Counted from the stretch's first letter, positions 45,401 through 58,853 are shown. The stretch: 64,000 nucleotides of DNA from Rhexocercosporidium sp. MPI-PUGE-AT-0058 (GCA_020746875.1 JAGTJL010000004.1:1054001-1118000), one strand, 5' to 3'. Notes: generated by a model not told the origin, from the letters alone. Translations and numbers: made by a program.

Positions 45401-48189
45401 CCACGGCTCGTGAATTGTCTCTCTGAGCCGTCTTCAAAAGAGGCGTAGGAACCTCTGCGGTTATATTGACCATCGTTGCCAGAAAACCCAGAGTCTCTAG
45501 TGAGTTCTGATTCATTCACCAACGAAGCAACTGCAGATTCGACCGCAATCGGGGTGTGAACGTAATCTGGGATTGCGCCGAGGCCACGAACATTCTGACC
45601 CGTAGTAACTCGATCTTGACGAGGTTGGTCCACACTGTCGTCGGTATAGTTGGACATGTGCTTGAAATCCACTCCAGAACTGCGATAGCTTCCCGGCGAG
45701 CCAAGATCGCGGTTTCGGTCGTTCTCGCGATGTTGCTCCTCCCAATACTCGCCGTCTTGCGTGAGCTCAGAATCAGTAAGCCCTCCTTGTCGCACTTCCG
45801 CGAAGTCATGACGGTTGCCATGCACGTTCCCTATGGAGTCCAGAGATTTCATTGATCGGCCAGAGCGAGCATGTTGAGGGGATTTGTTCAAGGAAGAGTA
45901 GGATCCGGTGCTGTGAGTCAACCTCGAGTCTCGGTGCTGGATATCTGGGTCTCCTTCGGTGTAACCAGAGACGCTTTGAATTGGGCTCAAGCCACGGCGC
46001 TCCTGGGCATAAGGAACATAACGTAGAGGCGGAGGTACTTCCTGGTTATTCTGGTAGTAATCGTGATGGTCATCCTCGAGAAGTTCAGGATCGTGGTGAT
46101 CGTCGCTGTCATTACGATGATGCATAGCCGCAGCTCCTAAACCGGCACCAAGAGCAGCGCCGCCGAGGCCAGCAGCCACTGCGCGGGACTTCCCTGAGCC
46201 ACTGTGCTCCTCTTCAACAAAAGAATCCTCGCGTTCGGGCGAATACTGCATGGGAACTTTACGTCCATGTTCGTCTAATTCATATTCTTGTTCGTGGATC
46301 TGTGGCTGACTAGAGAGATCATGGAGACTCAGATTTCCTCGTGAATAATTAGAGTGTTGGGTTCCCAAGCCTTTCTGAAGTTGGACCGGAGTTCTGGTAG
46401 GGGTGCTAGATGTTGGCGATGCAACACCTCGAGACACCTCGCGGACTTGTGTGACTCTTTCTTGGCTTGCTGAATGAGGTCTTTCGGTATCTGCGGATAG
46501 GATCGAACTCCTGGTGATCTCTGAAGCATTGATGTCGCTCATAAGCGGCATGGGAGGTACAGTTTCGTAATTACGCTCCTCGTAGCTTTCAGCAAGACTA
46601 TCACTCCTACTGCGACTCTTCGTTCTCCTCCTCCGTCGTTCTTTTCGGTCTTCTTCTAATGATTCCTCTGACTGATGCTTGTGCAACGCGGCTGCCGTCA
46701 ACGCACCAAGTCCCGCTCCAGCAGCTGCCAGTTTTAAGCCCTTGTGCCCATCGCTACTGCGCTTCTTGTGAAGTTTCTCTCCGTCTCTGACAACAGTCTC
46801 TTCCGAAGTCTCTCGCTCGAAGCTTCTCGGAGAATCAGTCATGACACGATTGATATTTCTGTCCTTCCGGCCCTTGATGGTATTTCCAGAGAGGACTTCA
46901 GTATCGTTGAGGATGACTTTTGGTCTAGCCGAAGTATCGGTACAACTTCCCCGATCCGACAGTCGTCGAATACTTGAACCATCATCCCTGGAATCCCTTG
47001 AAACCCCACTACCAGAAGTGATAGAGCCTCTGCGATCTCGTTCCCGATCACGAGTTTGATGTTTGCTCTGTTCCCTCTTCAATGCAGTGAGCTCAGGGAG
47101 AATGAGCCGTCGGATGGCATCTTCGACCGTTTCGAGAAGCTTTGGATTGTTGATGGATGATTTTGAGGTTCCAGACCGGAATGAATACGCATCACCCGAC
47201 TTTCCGCTCAGATGAGAATTGAGTAAGCTTGAGTCTACCCCCGAGACCATTGACTCCTCGTTGTGGGTTCGACTAGATCTTCTTCGCGGGGATCTCACGC
47301 TTTCCGTTGAATGTTCTCCACTAACACTTCGACTTCTGCTGCTGTGCTTGCGCCGTCTCTCAGACTTGTCCCCGCGAACCTTCTCAACTGCTTTCTGGGC
47401 TACAATCCGCTCACGGCTGAGACTTCGACTGCGTCGGCGCGAGGGTGTTCTCAGCTTATCGGCAACTGCACCAGCGACCAGGCCAGCACCAGATCCGGCA
47501 GCCAATGCTTCGCCGCGAGACAGACTTCGACTGCGCTTTCTTTCTGGTTCTCGTGATTTGCCATCGAGGAAACTGTCAGCAGGCATCGACGAGATGTCTG
47601 ATGTGTTCTGTTGTACATATTTCGAGCTGCTCTCGCCGGTGGGTATCAAGGGACTTCCATGTCTTCTGGGCATTATCTCCACCTCAATTGGACCACCTCC
47701 TCGAGATGTCACGTTCGACTCTTCGGTAGCTGATCGGTATGAGTGCAGGCTGTGATCGTCGCCCTCTCCTTCTAGTGCTAATGACTTGTCGCTCTTGACG
47801 TTTGGTGAAAGCTGGATTCGTTTCGTATAAGAAGGCTTGCGGTTGCTTCCACGCTCGGTGATTTGGATGTGGTCATTCGATGATCGGCTTCTGCTCTTCG
47901 AGGATGGCCGTACTTTGACTCGGACAGAGGGTCGTCGTGAATCAGCCTGACTGCCTTTTCCACCTTCGAAGTATTCGATCAACAGAGACGTCTGCGATTT
48001 GTTTGTGCTGAGGCCGTGTCCGTCCTTATCGCCCTTCTTGCGCCGAGTAGATATGGTAACAGGGCTTCCGTCCTCTGGCAGTGTATACTGGCTCTTTTCG
48101 GTGATTCTCGAACCAAGTTCTGTTCCTCCTGTGGTGCTATCAGTCTCCGTCGGCGCAGGTAACGGAGGACCTTTTCGATCGGCACCCAT
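42460..48189 (-). CDS. very large intrinsically disordered Ser/Arg-rich protein with Gly/Ala segments
   Basis: Predicted exons 48189-44236, 44187-42561 and 42512-42460 encode 1877 aa. The first intron (44188-44235, 48 nt, GTAAGT/AACAG) is in frame and lacks a stop. The second (GTATGC donor, GGCTAACC branch point, CTCTAG acceptor) replaces a short read-through tail with DTFGTIASTQSGESETF. The protein is charged and low-complexity, with many RSRS clusters. Five short Gly/Ala-rich hydrophobic segments recur at about 227-245, 485-502, 668-690, 984-1000 and 1132-1152, and a DEHGRKVPM / DEQGRKIAM motif at 639-647 and 968-976. Helical blocks lie at ~348-375 and just after the first intron (VRDAQRSARDTEILVTLVRA). 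No catalytic domain is visible. It resembles large filamentous-fungal scaffolds such as septal-pore or cortex proteins; this is inference only. Confidence 0.8.
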
Positions 48190-50495
48190 TCTGGCAACTC
48201 AACGGTCAGCCGAGTAGTCGAGAGGATGCATGAGAAGTAATAAAGGCCGTTTGCTGGCGATGATGCTGTGCTACGAGGTTTTGGAGAGGCTGGTGACTGG
48301 GGGGGGGATCTCGACAGCAGGCCGAGTCGGTAGGATTCGCCCAGCTGAGGCGGCTGTGGTCGTACAGACGCAGAAAAGAAAACACACACGGGTTGTAGCA
48401 AGATCCAAGATCCAAGATGCAGTCGGAGTCGAATCACAAACTCCAATGGATGGACGTTGGATGGTCGAATTGTCGAATGCGAACCGGGTGCAGTGCAGAG
48501 TTGCAGGTATAGCAGCTCTGTTATGGGATGGTATTGTATGGTATGGTATGGTGTGGTATGGTTTGGTAAGGTCGAGAGGTGCTTGCTTTCTTGGTGGTGG
48601 GCTGGGGAAAGCGACGAGCGACGGCCAGCGCAACAGACTGGCTGAGGGCGCGGGTGTGTTGACCTGAGCGACGGTGCAGCGAATCACAGGCCGAGGAGCT
48701 TGGAGCACTATCGTTTTGGCCCGATATGGCGATTATTTTGCCAGCGGGCGGGGGCGCGGACAGGCTCGGGAGTCGGGAGTTGGCAGAAAATTGATGGCCA
48801 ATCATTCGTCCGACTTGTATGTTGGATATGGATATGTGAACGGAGGCGTTGACGCTGCTTCTTCTTTCTTTTCTCTACAGTACAGTATTGGTGGTAGAGC
48901 GGGACGGAGGAGGCTTGGATCTCCAGTCCCTCTCAACTTCTCCTTACAACTTGCATCGATCATCATCAGCCTTTGCCTTGATCTTACGACGAGCGGTTTC
49001 GTGGCGGTGTTATATTCGCCCCTCGAAAGCCATTTCCGTCCAATGGCTGCGCAGATATCATCAGGTGCATCACATCGACTGCGCTTTACTGCAGAACTAA
49101 GGTGCTCCTGCATGCGAGCTTTTCCAGAGCCAGAACCAGTTGGGGATCTTCAGTGATGTATTTTCTTATGTACGGCACTCTATTCGAGGACAGCCCCGGA
49201 CTCGAGACTCCTCATCCCCTCCCCTACAGCCTCCAGAGCTCACGGAGGTGATGTGCACGGCGTTTGTTTGCCCTGTCCACTCTCTATCTCGCTCGACATG
49301 GCACCGATGTCTGGCCTCGCGGGCGGTGACAGGGGAACACCGGGAGCTTTTCCCTCGGGAGCTTGGGGCGAGAGGTGGTGCACCCGCTGCTGCGGGCCCT
49401 TTATTTATTATCCTAGCTTGCGTTGCTATGGAGATGGAAGGTTTTTAGGGATCGTGCTTTGGGGTGGGACAGCGGAAGTCTGATGGTCTTTTCTATTGAC
49501 TGGGAGGGAAAGGGTTTTGGGTTTGATGTAGGTGAGACATCGTGAGCGGTGGTGGTGTTGAGTCGAGGTGGGAAGCGATGAGGATTGAAGGCAAGGAAAG
49601 GGCATAAATAACCGGTTTTGTGCAAGATATGCAACGGCTGATGGCTCGGTCTTGCCTGGTGTGGAATTGAGATGGACGGATATTCCCCAGATTGTCCGAA
49701 AAGAGGAAGGGTCCGGCGAAGGAGAGGCTTGACAAACTTCAGGTTCTTTTCACGAATCCGTATCTGTTGAGGGTGTAAGCTTTCGTCAATAATCTTAAAT
49801 TGTCGTCAACTCTCATTGTAGGTTTTGCTATGTCTTGAAAGTAGAATACAAATTTCCTTGACTAACGGGAAGGAAATGAGGGCTTCGATCAGATGTAAAT
49901 CAAACTCGACATCTTTTCGATGGCTTTTGTGCAGTACACAGCCCGTGAGACACACACAGCCTTCGGGCGTAAGCTGGACGGACGCGCTGCAGACAGTCTC
50001 GGCGGCTATTCTAATCACAAAGGTCCATGTGATATCTCCTGACTCCTCTCTCCCGATCTTTAAGGCTGGGCTGACAGGCTGTATCGAGGTCTCGAAGTCT
50101 CGAAGTATCATTTGCCTAAACTAGGGCTTTGAACCCGTCAGCCGCATGCAAGCATGGTCGTACGCACATTTCCATTTTCAAAAACAAACAAACCTCCCAA
50201 AAAAGTAGTGGGAAATCTTGTGGTAGTCTTCTATTGCTTGACTACAAACTCAAACTGATAACTGATCTCATCTTATCTGAATGCCCAAATGCCCCCAAAA
50301 TGCAAAATATGTGCGTGAACCAGGGTATTTTTGGTGTCCTCCTTTCCTCCAACGAGCTACTGAAGAGAATTGCTCTGTAAATGCGCATTCCAGTTTTACT
50401 TTTCCATCCCAGACTCCGATGTCGACAAACGCCAAACTTCAAACCCATCATTTATTTCTCTCGTCTGATATGCCCTTACTGCTGGTTTTCTTCTT
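48190..50495. other. intergenic between the large disordered gene and the IFRD gene
   Basis: The left part is the leader and promoter of the large minus-strand gene; the right part is the 3' flank of the IFRD gene. Frames up to 160 codons occur on both strands but lack protein-like composition. Confidence 0.45.
48530..48570 (+). repeat. imperfect pentamer repeat (TATGG)n
   Basis: About seven TATGG-like units with single-base variants, some 350 bp upstream of the large gene's start. Simple slippage repeat. Confidence 0.8.
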
Positions 50496-51919
50496 CTAAG
50501 AGGCCGAGATCATGATAGGTAAGCTATCAAAGACAACCTCGTTGTTCTCGTAGTGGACTACGAAGCCACCCCCGAGGACTCTTCTAAGTGCTTGTAATCT
50601 ATGCAACTTCCACCATGCGTCTATTTTCATGGTGCCGGTCTTGTGGATACGTACCACCATTCTGGAGCCGTATCTGCGGCCTGTCTCTTCGTTGATAGCA
50701 TTCTGGTATCGTGGTCCGCGAGAGGGGTATTCGACTGTGTTGAGAATGTCGCTGAAGTTCGTGTGGAGGACCTTTCGGTCTTTCTTGGCGATTCGGCGAG
50801 AGGACTCAGATGCCAGTTGGGCGAGGGTGTGCTTGAGCTGGTCTTTCTGGCGGTAGACTTCGTAGCGCTTGACGAAGCTGGAGTCGATGGGGAATCCCTC
50901 CTCGTCCTCTTCGTCACTTGCTGGTCCATCGTCTGTTTCTCGTGCTGTGTGGCTCTTCTCGAATAGGAGAGCGATGTTCTCTCCGGCTGCGACTTGGACG
51001 GAGACATCGCTGCTCTCTAGTTGCTCGACAAAAGCATCCATGGCGGTCTCTGTCTTTTCCTCCATGTCGTCTATTGATGTTGCTAGGAACCCCCAGGCTT
51101 CGCATGCGGCTGCGACAACCTCGCCGCTGTCTGCTGCTTCGATCGAACTGCCATCGGACTCCACAATCTCCAGCAGATCATCCATGATCTCTTCGATCTC
51201 GGAATCAGATGCGCCGCCAAAAATTGCTGCTGCGCTAAGCGTATGTATTGCCACTGCCTTTACGGCGAGAGACTCGGAATCGGAGTATGTGCGCTTGAGG
51301 GTTTGGAAGATTGAATCGTAGACAGTTTCTGAGGGGGTTGTAATTATTGAAAGTGCAATAGCTGGAACAGGGTCAGCAGTTGTGGCGGATCTCGAATAGG
51401 GAATTTGACAAACCTCTAAGAGCAAGGGATGCTTCTTTTTCGCTGTCTGACTTGACACTCTTCAGCAATGCTGGAAATAGCTCCGAGGTCTTTCCCTTTA
51501 TTTGATCGTAGGCATAATGTCCCATGAGGATATGGACATATTGTGCCAGTGCCGCTTCTCTGCCCTGAACACTGCTCCTCTTCCTGTCGATGATCTCCTC
51601 CATACGATCACCAAGATCTTGCATCCATATATCGGTAGTATCTTCCGGGAGGGTCGCGGAGAGCATATCATCTATTGAATTAACACTACGAAGCCAGGTG
51701 TCAGTACATGTTTACTTGCGACAATCTCGCAAGTTTGACACACCTCCAGTTTGTGCTATCGCTCAAATTCCCTTCTTCATCATCCGAGACATTTCGAGAG
51801 ACTGTTCGAGAGTTTGAGCGCGAATTTGCTGCCGAAGATGCGCGAGAAGATATACGCGACTGAGCTTTTTTCGAGACTGTCTTATGCGACTCGAGCGCCT
51901 GGCGTCTTAAATCGTGCAT
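50496..51919 (-). CDS. IFRD-family protein (interferon-related developmental regulator)
   Basis: Exons 51919-51744, 51685-51414 and 51361-50496 encode 437 aa. Introns are 58 and 52 nt, with donors GTGTGT and GTTTGT and acceptors GTAG and CCAG. The first ~60 residues are basic and Ser-rich (SRASSAANSRSNSRTVSRNV). An armadillo-like helical domain follows: VNSIDDMLSATLPEDTTDIW, REAALAQYVHILMGHYAYDQ, KEASLALR-AIALSII, ESLAVKAVAIHTLSAAAIFG and VVAAACEAWGFLATSIDDME. The C-terminus has the IFRD tail pattern (LHTNFSDILNTVEYPSRGPR; RRYGSRMVVRIHKTGTMKID). Animal IFRD1/2 are nuclear co-regulators, and IFRD2 also binds idle ribosomes. The fungal role is uncertain. The non-consensus donors lower confidence in the exact boundaries, but the frame closes. 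Confidence 0.88.
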
Positions 51920-53300
51920 CTTGACCTGCTTGTTGCAAAGGGTGCAACGGCGATAGAATTACGGGTAGCTGCTATGAGCCTTTCCAGCGCGACTGTGTGC
52001 GGGGTATTTTCTTGCGGTCCAAGAATTTTTGTTGATGGAGGCAGCAGCCGCGGTTGCGTTATTGCCAGGTTTTGTGGAATGGTGTTTGTGGCGTGGTGTG
52101 AAATAATTCCTCCATGTAAGAATCTCCGTGAGTCACAAATAAAAAGAAGTGGTAAGACTGGGAGTCAAGGGTGGTATAAGTAGATGATGGTCGACTGGTG
52201 TCTGGCTTGGATGAGAGAGAGGAGGCCTGTCCAAAAGGTGAGAGAGAGGGGAGAGGAGAGGAGAGCGGAGTGGGTATTTGTGACGGCTAGGTCCTCTAGT
52301 GCGAGTGTTTTCCGCACCTTGCTGCTGCTGGCAGTGGAGCTGTAGATCCCGAGAAGCGGCTAAGATAAGAGAAAGGAAGGGATGGGAGAGCGGAGGATAA
52401 GGCAGCTAGATCCGGGTGCATATGGACAACAGGTGAGGTGAGGGGTGATCAGGAGGGAGAAAATGTCGGATTTGACAAGTACTGTGTCGGAATGACTCTG
52501 TATGGAGACAAATGTATCGAGACAGTCGAGAACTTACTCGGGTTTGCTTTCTGCATTATTTGTAAATGACTCAGTATAATCAATCGTAGATCGTAATGTA
52601 CAAGAAAAGGCGCGAGGCATTTGAAGAAGAATGGGGCAGTTCTGCCTCGTCGGAGGAAGGCCAGCCAGCCCACCACTCCTTTTCCTACCTTACCCAGTAT
52701 TCACATGAAGCGCATCTACTTAATCTTGAATCATCACTAACATCCGAGAAATATTCAAGTATGACCAAAGTCAAAAAAAGGTTCAGACTCTCACAACCCT
52801 TCGCCTACCTCCTCCCCTTCCATCCATCTCTTATCGTCTAGCGCAGCTAATCGATTAGCTAGCGTCGCTCGTTGGCGTTGGCGAGTCTCCACTTCGACTG
52901 CTGCTGCTGCCTCATGTGCTGCTCATGCTTTACTCTACCACGCCCAGGTAGAGAGCGAGTAACCCCTCCTCTTCTTCTACTGCTCGTTCTGTTCAACCTC
53001 ATCTGGTCGGACTCAGAATAAAACAACACACTCCTCCCGCCAACCTGCATACACACACGCTCGCTCTTGCAGGTGAGACCTGCCCCTCTATCTGCTCTTG
53101 ACAAACCCAGCCCAAGTCTGCTCGAGGCATCGACTTGATCTTGACGTCGTGTTTCACATCCGCTGGCCGTCTACTTCCCTACACCTCACTTTCAACCTCG
53201 ACCCCACCAACAGCACCTCGTCTCTACAAATCAAGCATTTCTACGCCGATTGTCTTGCTTGTATCTACGTTCGGCTCCTGAGAATTGCTAAACCGTCACC
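51920..53300. promoter_or_regulatory. divergent promoter region, IFRD / FHA genes
   Basis: The genes point away from each other, so both promoters lie here. The right part, up to 53300, is CT-rich and leader-like. GAGAGG-type purine runs occur near 52215-52265. No further gene was supported. Confidence 0.5.
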
Positions 53301-55952
53301 ATGGATCATCAAGGTATGTTGTATCTTGTCTTATCTCGAGGCTGAACCCGAAAGACCCAACGGTAATGTGCCGAGCGGCAGCCTGGACTTGAAGCTCCGA
53401 GATATATCTCAGAACTTCGAGAAGGTATTTGATAGTCGGTATCATCAGCTGCAACATCTGCGAGCCTCCCTAGAATCACCTAGTCTGCGTTTGATTCCTG
53501 TTTCCCGGACTGACAAGCATACAGTTCAAGTCACCCTCAGAGCCCTAAACGGCGACCTCTCTATCGCTGAGAGGAACCTCACTCTCAACAATAAAGACAA
53601 GGCTATTCCGGTCGGAAGGGCATCGAAGAGCGTCACCAAAGGAATACTTGGAGCCGCTGATAATGCTTGGTTTGACAGCCCGGTCATGTCTCGCAACCAT
53701 GCCACCATCGAGCTCAACTCCGAGGACATGGTTTGTTCCCCTTCTCTCTATTGAGGGATCTACGCTAACGATATATAGACCGTCACTATCCAGGATATTG
53801 GTTCAATGCATGGAACCTGGCTGAACGACTTCGAACTTCCAAAGAATACACCAACCATCATCACTGACGGTGATGTTGTTGTCTTTGGAGCAGAAGTTAG
53901 ACGTGGCGCTGAGGTCTTTCCAGCATGCTCTTTCCAGGTCAATTACAAGTCGGTCCCTTATCAGTAAGCTCCTCCAACAACTCCCATAATCATCTTACAT
54001 GAACTAACATGTGGCTTCATAGGTCTGCGAATACCTTTGCCTTCCCAGAATCATCTGATGTTGAAGAAGAGGAAGACGGAAACTACGACGATTTCAGTGA
54101 AGATGAAATCGAAGTGGAGGAACGAGAACAGCTTTACAGCAGCGAAGATGGTGTTTCGATTGAATCGGCATCCAGGAAGGTCTCCAGTGCTCCAGTTGCC
54201 ATCGATCTTACTGGAGATGACTATATTCGCCATTCCATACCCAATCAAGTCGATCTCACCGGCGAGACAGAGGCCGAAAAACAGATGATGAAGGTCATGT
54301 CCGGCCGTCCGGATGATATCGATGAGCATGCGGATCAGAACAGTATCGCGATGTATGCAGGTAACAACCCGATTGTTCTTGACTCGGAAGATGAGGGAGA
54401 GGACGAGGATGCCGACTTCTCATCAGACTTGGATGATCAGTCAGAGGATGACGCTTCCAGAGACTCCGATCGCGCTAGGATACATGCAGTCTTCGAGAAC
54501 GACTCGGAAGGGATTGCTGATTCAGACAACGAGGGATCTATCGACGACTCGGCTGTTGAGAGTGAAGCCGGCATGGAAGTGGACGAGGAAGAGTTCAACG
54601 CACCTGAACCGAGCACCATCAACAATCTTACTCGCTATGCTGTTGCAACGGATGAGAATTCCGTCATTCGTCTTTCTGATGTTCGCACCCGCTTTGAACT
54701 ACCAGATAGTGATGAAGAGGACGGTGAAGACGATCAGAGCGACCTTGGTCTCAGTGAAGCCGGCGCTGAAGGCATGAAGGCTCTCTACGGTGCAAGCTCT
54801 TCTCTCCCAGCTCCTTATTGGGAAGATGAGAACGGGACCGGTAACCAGGACCAAGCCGATCAATCCTCTCCGCAGCCCTTCTTTACATCTACTCAAGACT
54901 TAGGCTTGTCAGCCTCTGCTGTCCCCACGAATATCAACGAGCGTCGTACTGAAGTCCCCCAACAAACCTTACTTCGACCGTTCTCAATCATTCGACAGCC
55001 AAGCCCGTCAGACGCTGCCATGGTCAAGAGTGCCGCTCTGCCACGAAACGTTAGTATTTGCGACATGGGAGAAAGTAGCGAGTACTCGCCGCAAGCCCTT
55101 GGCGAGAAGAGTGGAAAGCCTGCTTTCTTTGCCGCCAGAGAGGTCAACAAAGCCAAGTTCGGCTCAGGTGAGCAAGAGAGAGCCCTGGGCTCTTTTCAGG
55201 CATCAAACAGAACTGCGAATGCATTCGTTGCACCATCAAAATCCCGAAAGGGAGGAGAAATGTCTACCCACGCCATGTCCAATACAACCACTGGTCATAG
55301 TAGTACATGGGACGAACCAGCCGTCGAGCAGTCTCCATTTGCTCCGGCTAAATCGTCGTTCGGCATTTTCGATGCAGAACCGTTGAAGCCAACCTTTATA
55401 GGTTCAGGTAATGCCAGTAAGTTCTTCAAAGGAAATATGACAGGGGCTGGTCTAAGAGAAGCAGTCTCGAGCATTCCCACCCGTGACTACTGCTCCTTCT
55501 TGGACAAGCCAGACCAGTCTCCAATCATGGAGCGTGCTCCCAGCCCCCTACCTGATATGACAAGCTCCTTCAGCTACAATGCCAGCAAGGATAACATGAT
55601 ACCGGCATCTGTTCAACAGCACAGCGCTCGGTCTGCTATCAAAATCACCGATATCGTTGAGTCCTCGTCCCCATTCAACCGTACAAACAGCCTGAAGCGG
55701 AAGTCGGAAAACATTTCCACTGTTGCAGACAAGGAGCTGAGAAATTGGGCAAACTCGAACGTCGAGAGCGAATTATCCGAAGCTGCCGTGTCAGCCCCAG
55801 GTCACGGAGAGAAGTCGAACGACATTTCCAATGTTGGCGAAGCTCCAGCGGCCAAGCGATTCAAGAAGCTCTTTGCGAACGCGGGCTATGTTGCTCTCGG
55901 AGCAGCGACAGTTTTTGCCACTCTCGTTGCAACCGCTCCTGACTTGATGTGA
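53301..55952 (+). CDS. FHA-domain protein with acidic linker and C-terminal membrane tail
   Basis: Exons 53301-53313, 53525-53730, 53779-53963 and 54023-55952 encode 777 aa. The first coding exon is only MDHQ plus one base, followed by a 211-nt intron. The FHA domain spans ~5-130: IPVGRASKSVTKG (phosphate-binding Gly-Arg), SPVMSRNHATIEL (Ser-Arg-x-His) and IQDIGSMHGTWLNDFELPKN (Gly and Asn loop), so the phosphothreonine pocket appears intact. Residues ~140-400 are a highly acidic Asp/Glu/Ser linker; ~400-735 are disordered. The end RFKKLFANAGYVALGAATVF plus ATLVATAP is a basic-flanked hydrophobic segment typical of a tail anchor. Tail-anchored FHA proteins of the SLMAP/Far10 type act in STRIPAK at the nuclear envelope, but the expected coiled coil is not evident here, so that assignment is not made. 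Confidence 0.85.
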
Positions 55953-58853
55953 ATTGGGCAATGATGTCTTAGAGTATGTCCGCCTGATGGCTTTTTCTCT
56001 CTTTGGTAAATTTTCTGGAATGCATGTCGCAAGGATGGGGGATCGGGGGTTTCTATGGGATCGGGAAGTCATCAACTGTGACGGTGTTTGTTAGGCTGGC
56101 CATCATGTTTTCTTCTTGCATTTCGGCGCTATTGAGGAAGGCGCTACGGGTTTCTGTGCAACGGCCTTGTTATCAGTCTGCTGGCTCCATAGGCACTAGT
56201 TGCGTCAATGAAATGAATACATTTATAAAAATATTAATCTCTGTCATAGAATCATACGATGCTTTCACGCTAGTCAAGGGCTGCGTCTTGAAGTTTCGGG
56301 ACCATGGCTCTAACTTCTCGTTGCACCCGGGAGAGCGAGAGAGAGTACAGCAAGCAAGACTCTCAAGCAGGACTCTCTGTTGATGTTTCTCTCCTTACGA
56401 TAATTTCGCAGATTTACATCTAGGAATATTAAAATGTCGACCATCACCCCGATTCCAGTCATATCGTCTTCATTATCCTTCTCGCAAGTCAACTAATTTG
56501 TTCGAGTAGTCAGTCAGATGACATTCCATGAGCTACCAGCAGCAAGACAAGACAGGCCGCTAGCTAGCACGAGGAACTACCAGCCCAAGTGAGATACACC
56601 TACATAGCGCCTCAACGATCCTCCCTTATCGGTCTTTCCTATGTTACTCTATACCATGTGGTTATAGTTTCACCTGCCTCTGCATTCGTTTTCGTGTCCG
56701 TGTCTATGTATGTATGTGTATGTGGCTAACCCAAAAGCCGCACATAACGGTACCGTAGCGGTGAGGCAACCTCGAGGCATGAGCTATCACCTCTCCGCGC
56801 TTGCTGGTGTGTGAATTCATGCCTCTTGTATCCCTAAGCTTGGCAGCTTGATAGGTACTGTAAAATAGGCAGGCGGCGGCATTTTCGGCACGAAGTAAAT
56901 ACACAAGATGGGTCCTTGGCGTCTGAACCCTACCCAAACTTATCCTCAGCTGCCTCCCTTTTCCTGCTTACTCTTATCGAACGCTCGTCGCTGTAGATTC
57001 TGCACACGCGCAGTAGTGCGCCATCAAAGACGCCTCGAACGTGGATGCCCCTTCTATGGCTGGACACTATCTTTTTGTGCCTGCTTCTCGTTGCTCTGTC
57101 CCGTAGTGGGGTAATATAATTTGTGACAGAATTGAAATGATCCGCGCACCGGCGGCGTTGCTTTGTATTGCATGTAACTCTTCAGCCTAACCTGAATGTA
57201 TTGCTCTTCTTCTTTTGGTTTCGCGCCTAAGAACACACAAAGATGTCTTTCTTTGCTCTTCTAATGGTTTTCAGCTCAGCTCGGGATAGGATAGAATGAT
57301 TCGGCTTGGGCGTCAACGAAGAAGAAAAGAAAGAAAAGTGTGTCTCCTGACAATCCCTATATGTCTGTGCTGTCATCGACCATCGTTGTTGTCGTTATCG
57401 AGAGTCGATCCCACAACCGTCTGGCGTTATGGACGGCGCAATGTCGATCATGGAGACAGACGATCAAGGCAGGTTTTCTTCTATGATGGAAATCGGACCC
57501 TACCTTGCCGTACCAGCGAATCCTCATTTGAATCCCAACCGACTGACCGATAAGTTCTGGTGTGGGTAGCTCGGTATGATAGCTGAGATGCCAACGGTGA
57601 CAGTCCCTGGCGCGCTAGTACAAGTAAGGTAACACAACATAAGCTCGCTTAAGCCTGTTCTGTTGTGCAACCGAGAGTTGGCCAGCGAATGGCAACCCCT
57701 TTCCTGCATGGTCAATCAATCAAATCGACTTGTAAGGCTTTTCCTCGACGGAAGCATGCATATTTTCGGCAGATGCCTTCCCATGGCTTTTGGCATTGAG
57801 GTGTTGTACGACGATACTGCACGAAACTTATGTTTTTCCAATTGCTGGCTTACCTGCCAAAAGCAGGGTTCCGTACAACTAGGACTCGGTACTCCCGCAT
57901 CGAGATACAAGTTGATAGGCGCGTTTGATGTATCTCTTGCTGTCTTAGATCCAGTCACAAGTAGTGAGTGTCATCTCACCTCATCTATGCCAATTCAACC
58001 CATCCGCAAAGCTCGAATCCACAAGGTGAGATGCTTTTGTGGCTCCGAAACACAAGAAGTGAAACCTGCTTCTTCGTCCCCTCACGGCCCGTTCATCACT
58101 ACAGCGTCCCAACGACGCACACTCGCACACACACACACACCATCCGCCATCCACCAATAAAAGCAACGATCACACCATTGGGACAGGCACTAACCTGCTC
58201 CTTCGTTGTATAGCACGTCGTAACTGCCACACTAAGACATACTTCTTTCTCTTCGTCTCCATTGCATTGGGATCTTTCCCGAGGGAGAGGATATACATCC
58301 AGCCAGCACGGCCGCGGACGTGGCGCTTTCACCCTGCGCTAAATTGCAAAAACCCCCAGCAATACTAATGGATGAAAGTTTGATTAGCAGATCAGCAGAC
58401 CTTTGTGCTGTCACAATCCAATTAGTATTCCTTCCTCATTTTCTTCCTTCCAACTATGGTGTTGTGGATGAAGGAGAGATAGATCCTGGCTGATACGTAC
58501 GTCTTCATCGTCCAATCATATGGAATAAGTAACTGACTGCCGGCCAGTCTTGCTTCTGTCTGGGGGGGGCCTGGTGTGAGACACTCACTCACCTACTTCC
58601 TTCCTTCCCCTACCTTACCTCTTTGATCAAGCGGGGGATTGCTGCCCCTGCTTGAGTAGTTATGAGTGATCTTGTTATCTCGGAAGAGGGGGGCCAGGTA
58701 AGTCAGTCACTCGTCCACCTTCGCCCAATGATCGAGATGGAAGTCACGATGGAAGCATGGAGGCATGGCTGAAAGTCAGGCCATGGCTCATGGATGCGAG
58801 ATTAGGCGTGTATTATTGCCGCAACCTACGAGCTTGTGAGAGGGGAGGAGAAG
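55953..58853. other. long intergenic region without a supportable gene
   Basis: The 3' flank of the FHA gene, then about 2.5 kb with only short frames. A 165-codon plus-strand frame at 57663-58157 has no recognisable domain. An AC dinucleotide run sits near 58125-58140. CT-rich tracts appear close to the next gene. Confidence 0.45.

Noticed and set aside
48271..48708. Overlapping open frames on both strands upstream of the giant gene
   Set aside because: Produced by GC-rich and TATGG-repeat DNA in a promoter/leader; composition is not protein-like.
57663..58157. 165-codon plus-strand frame
   Set aside because: No domain or conserved-looking segment; the end runs through an AC microsatellite.
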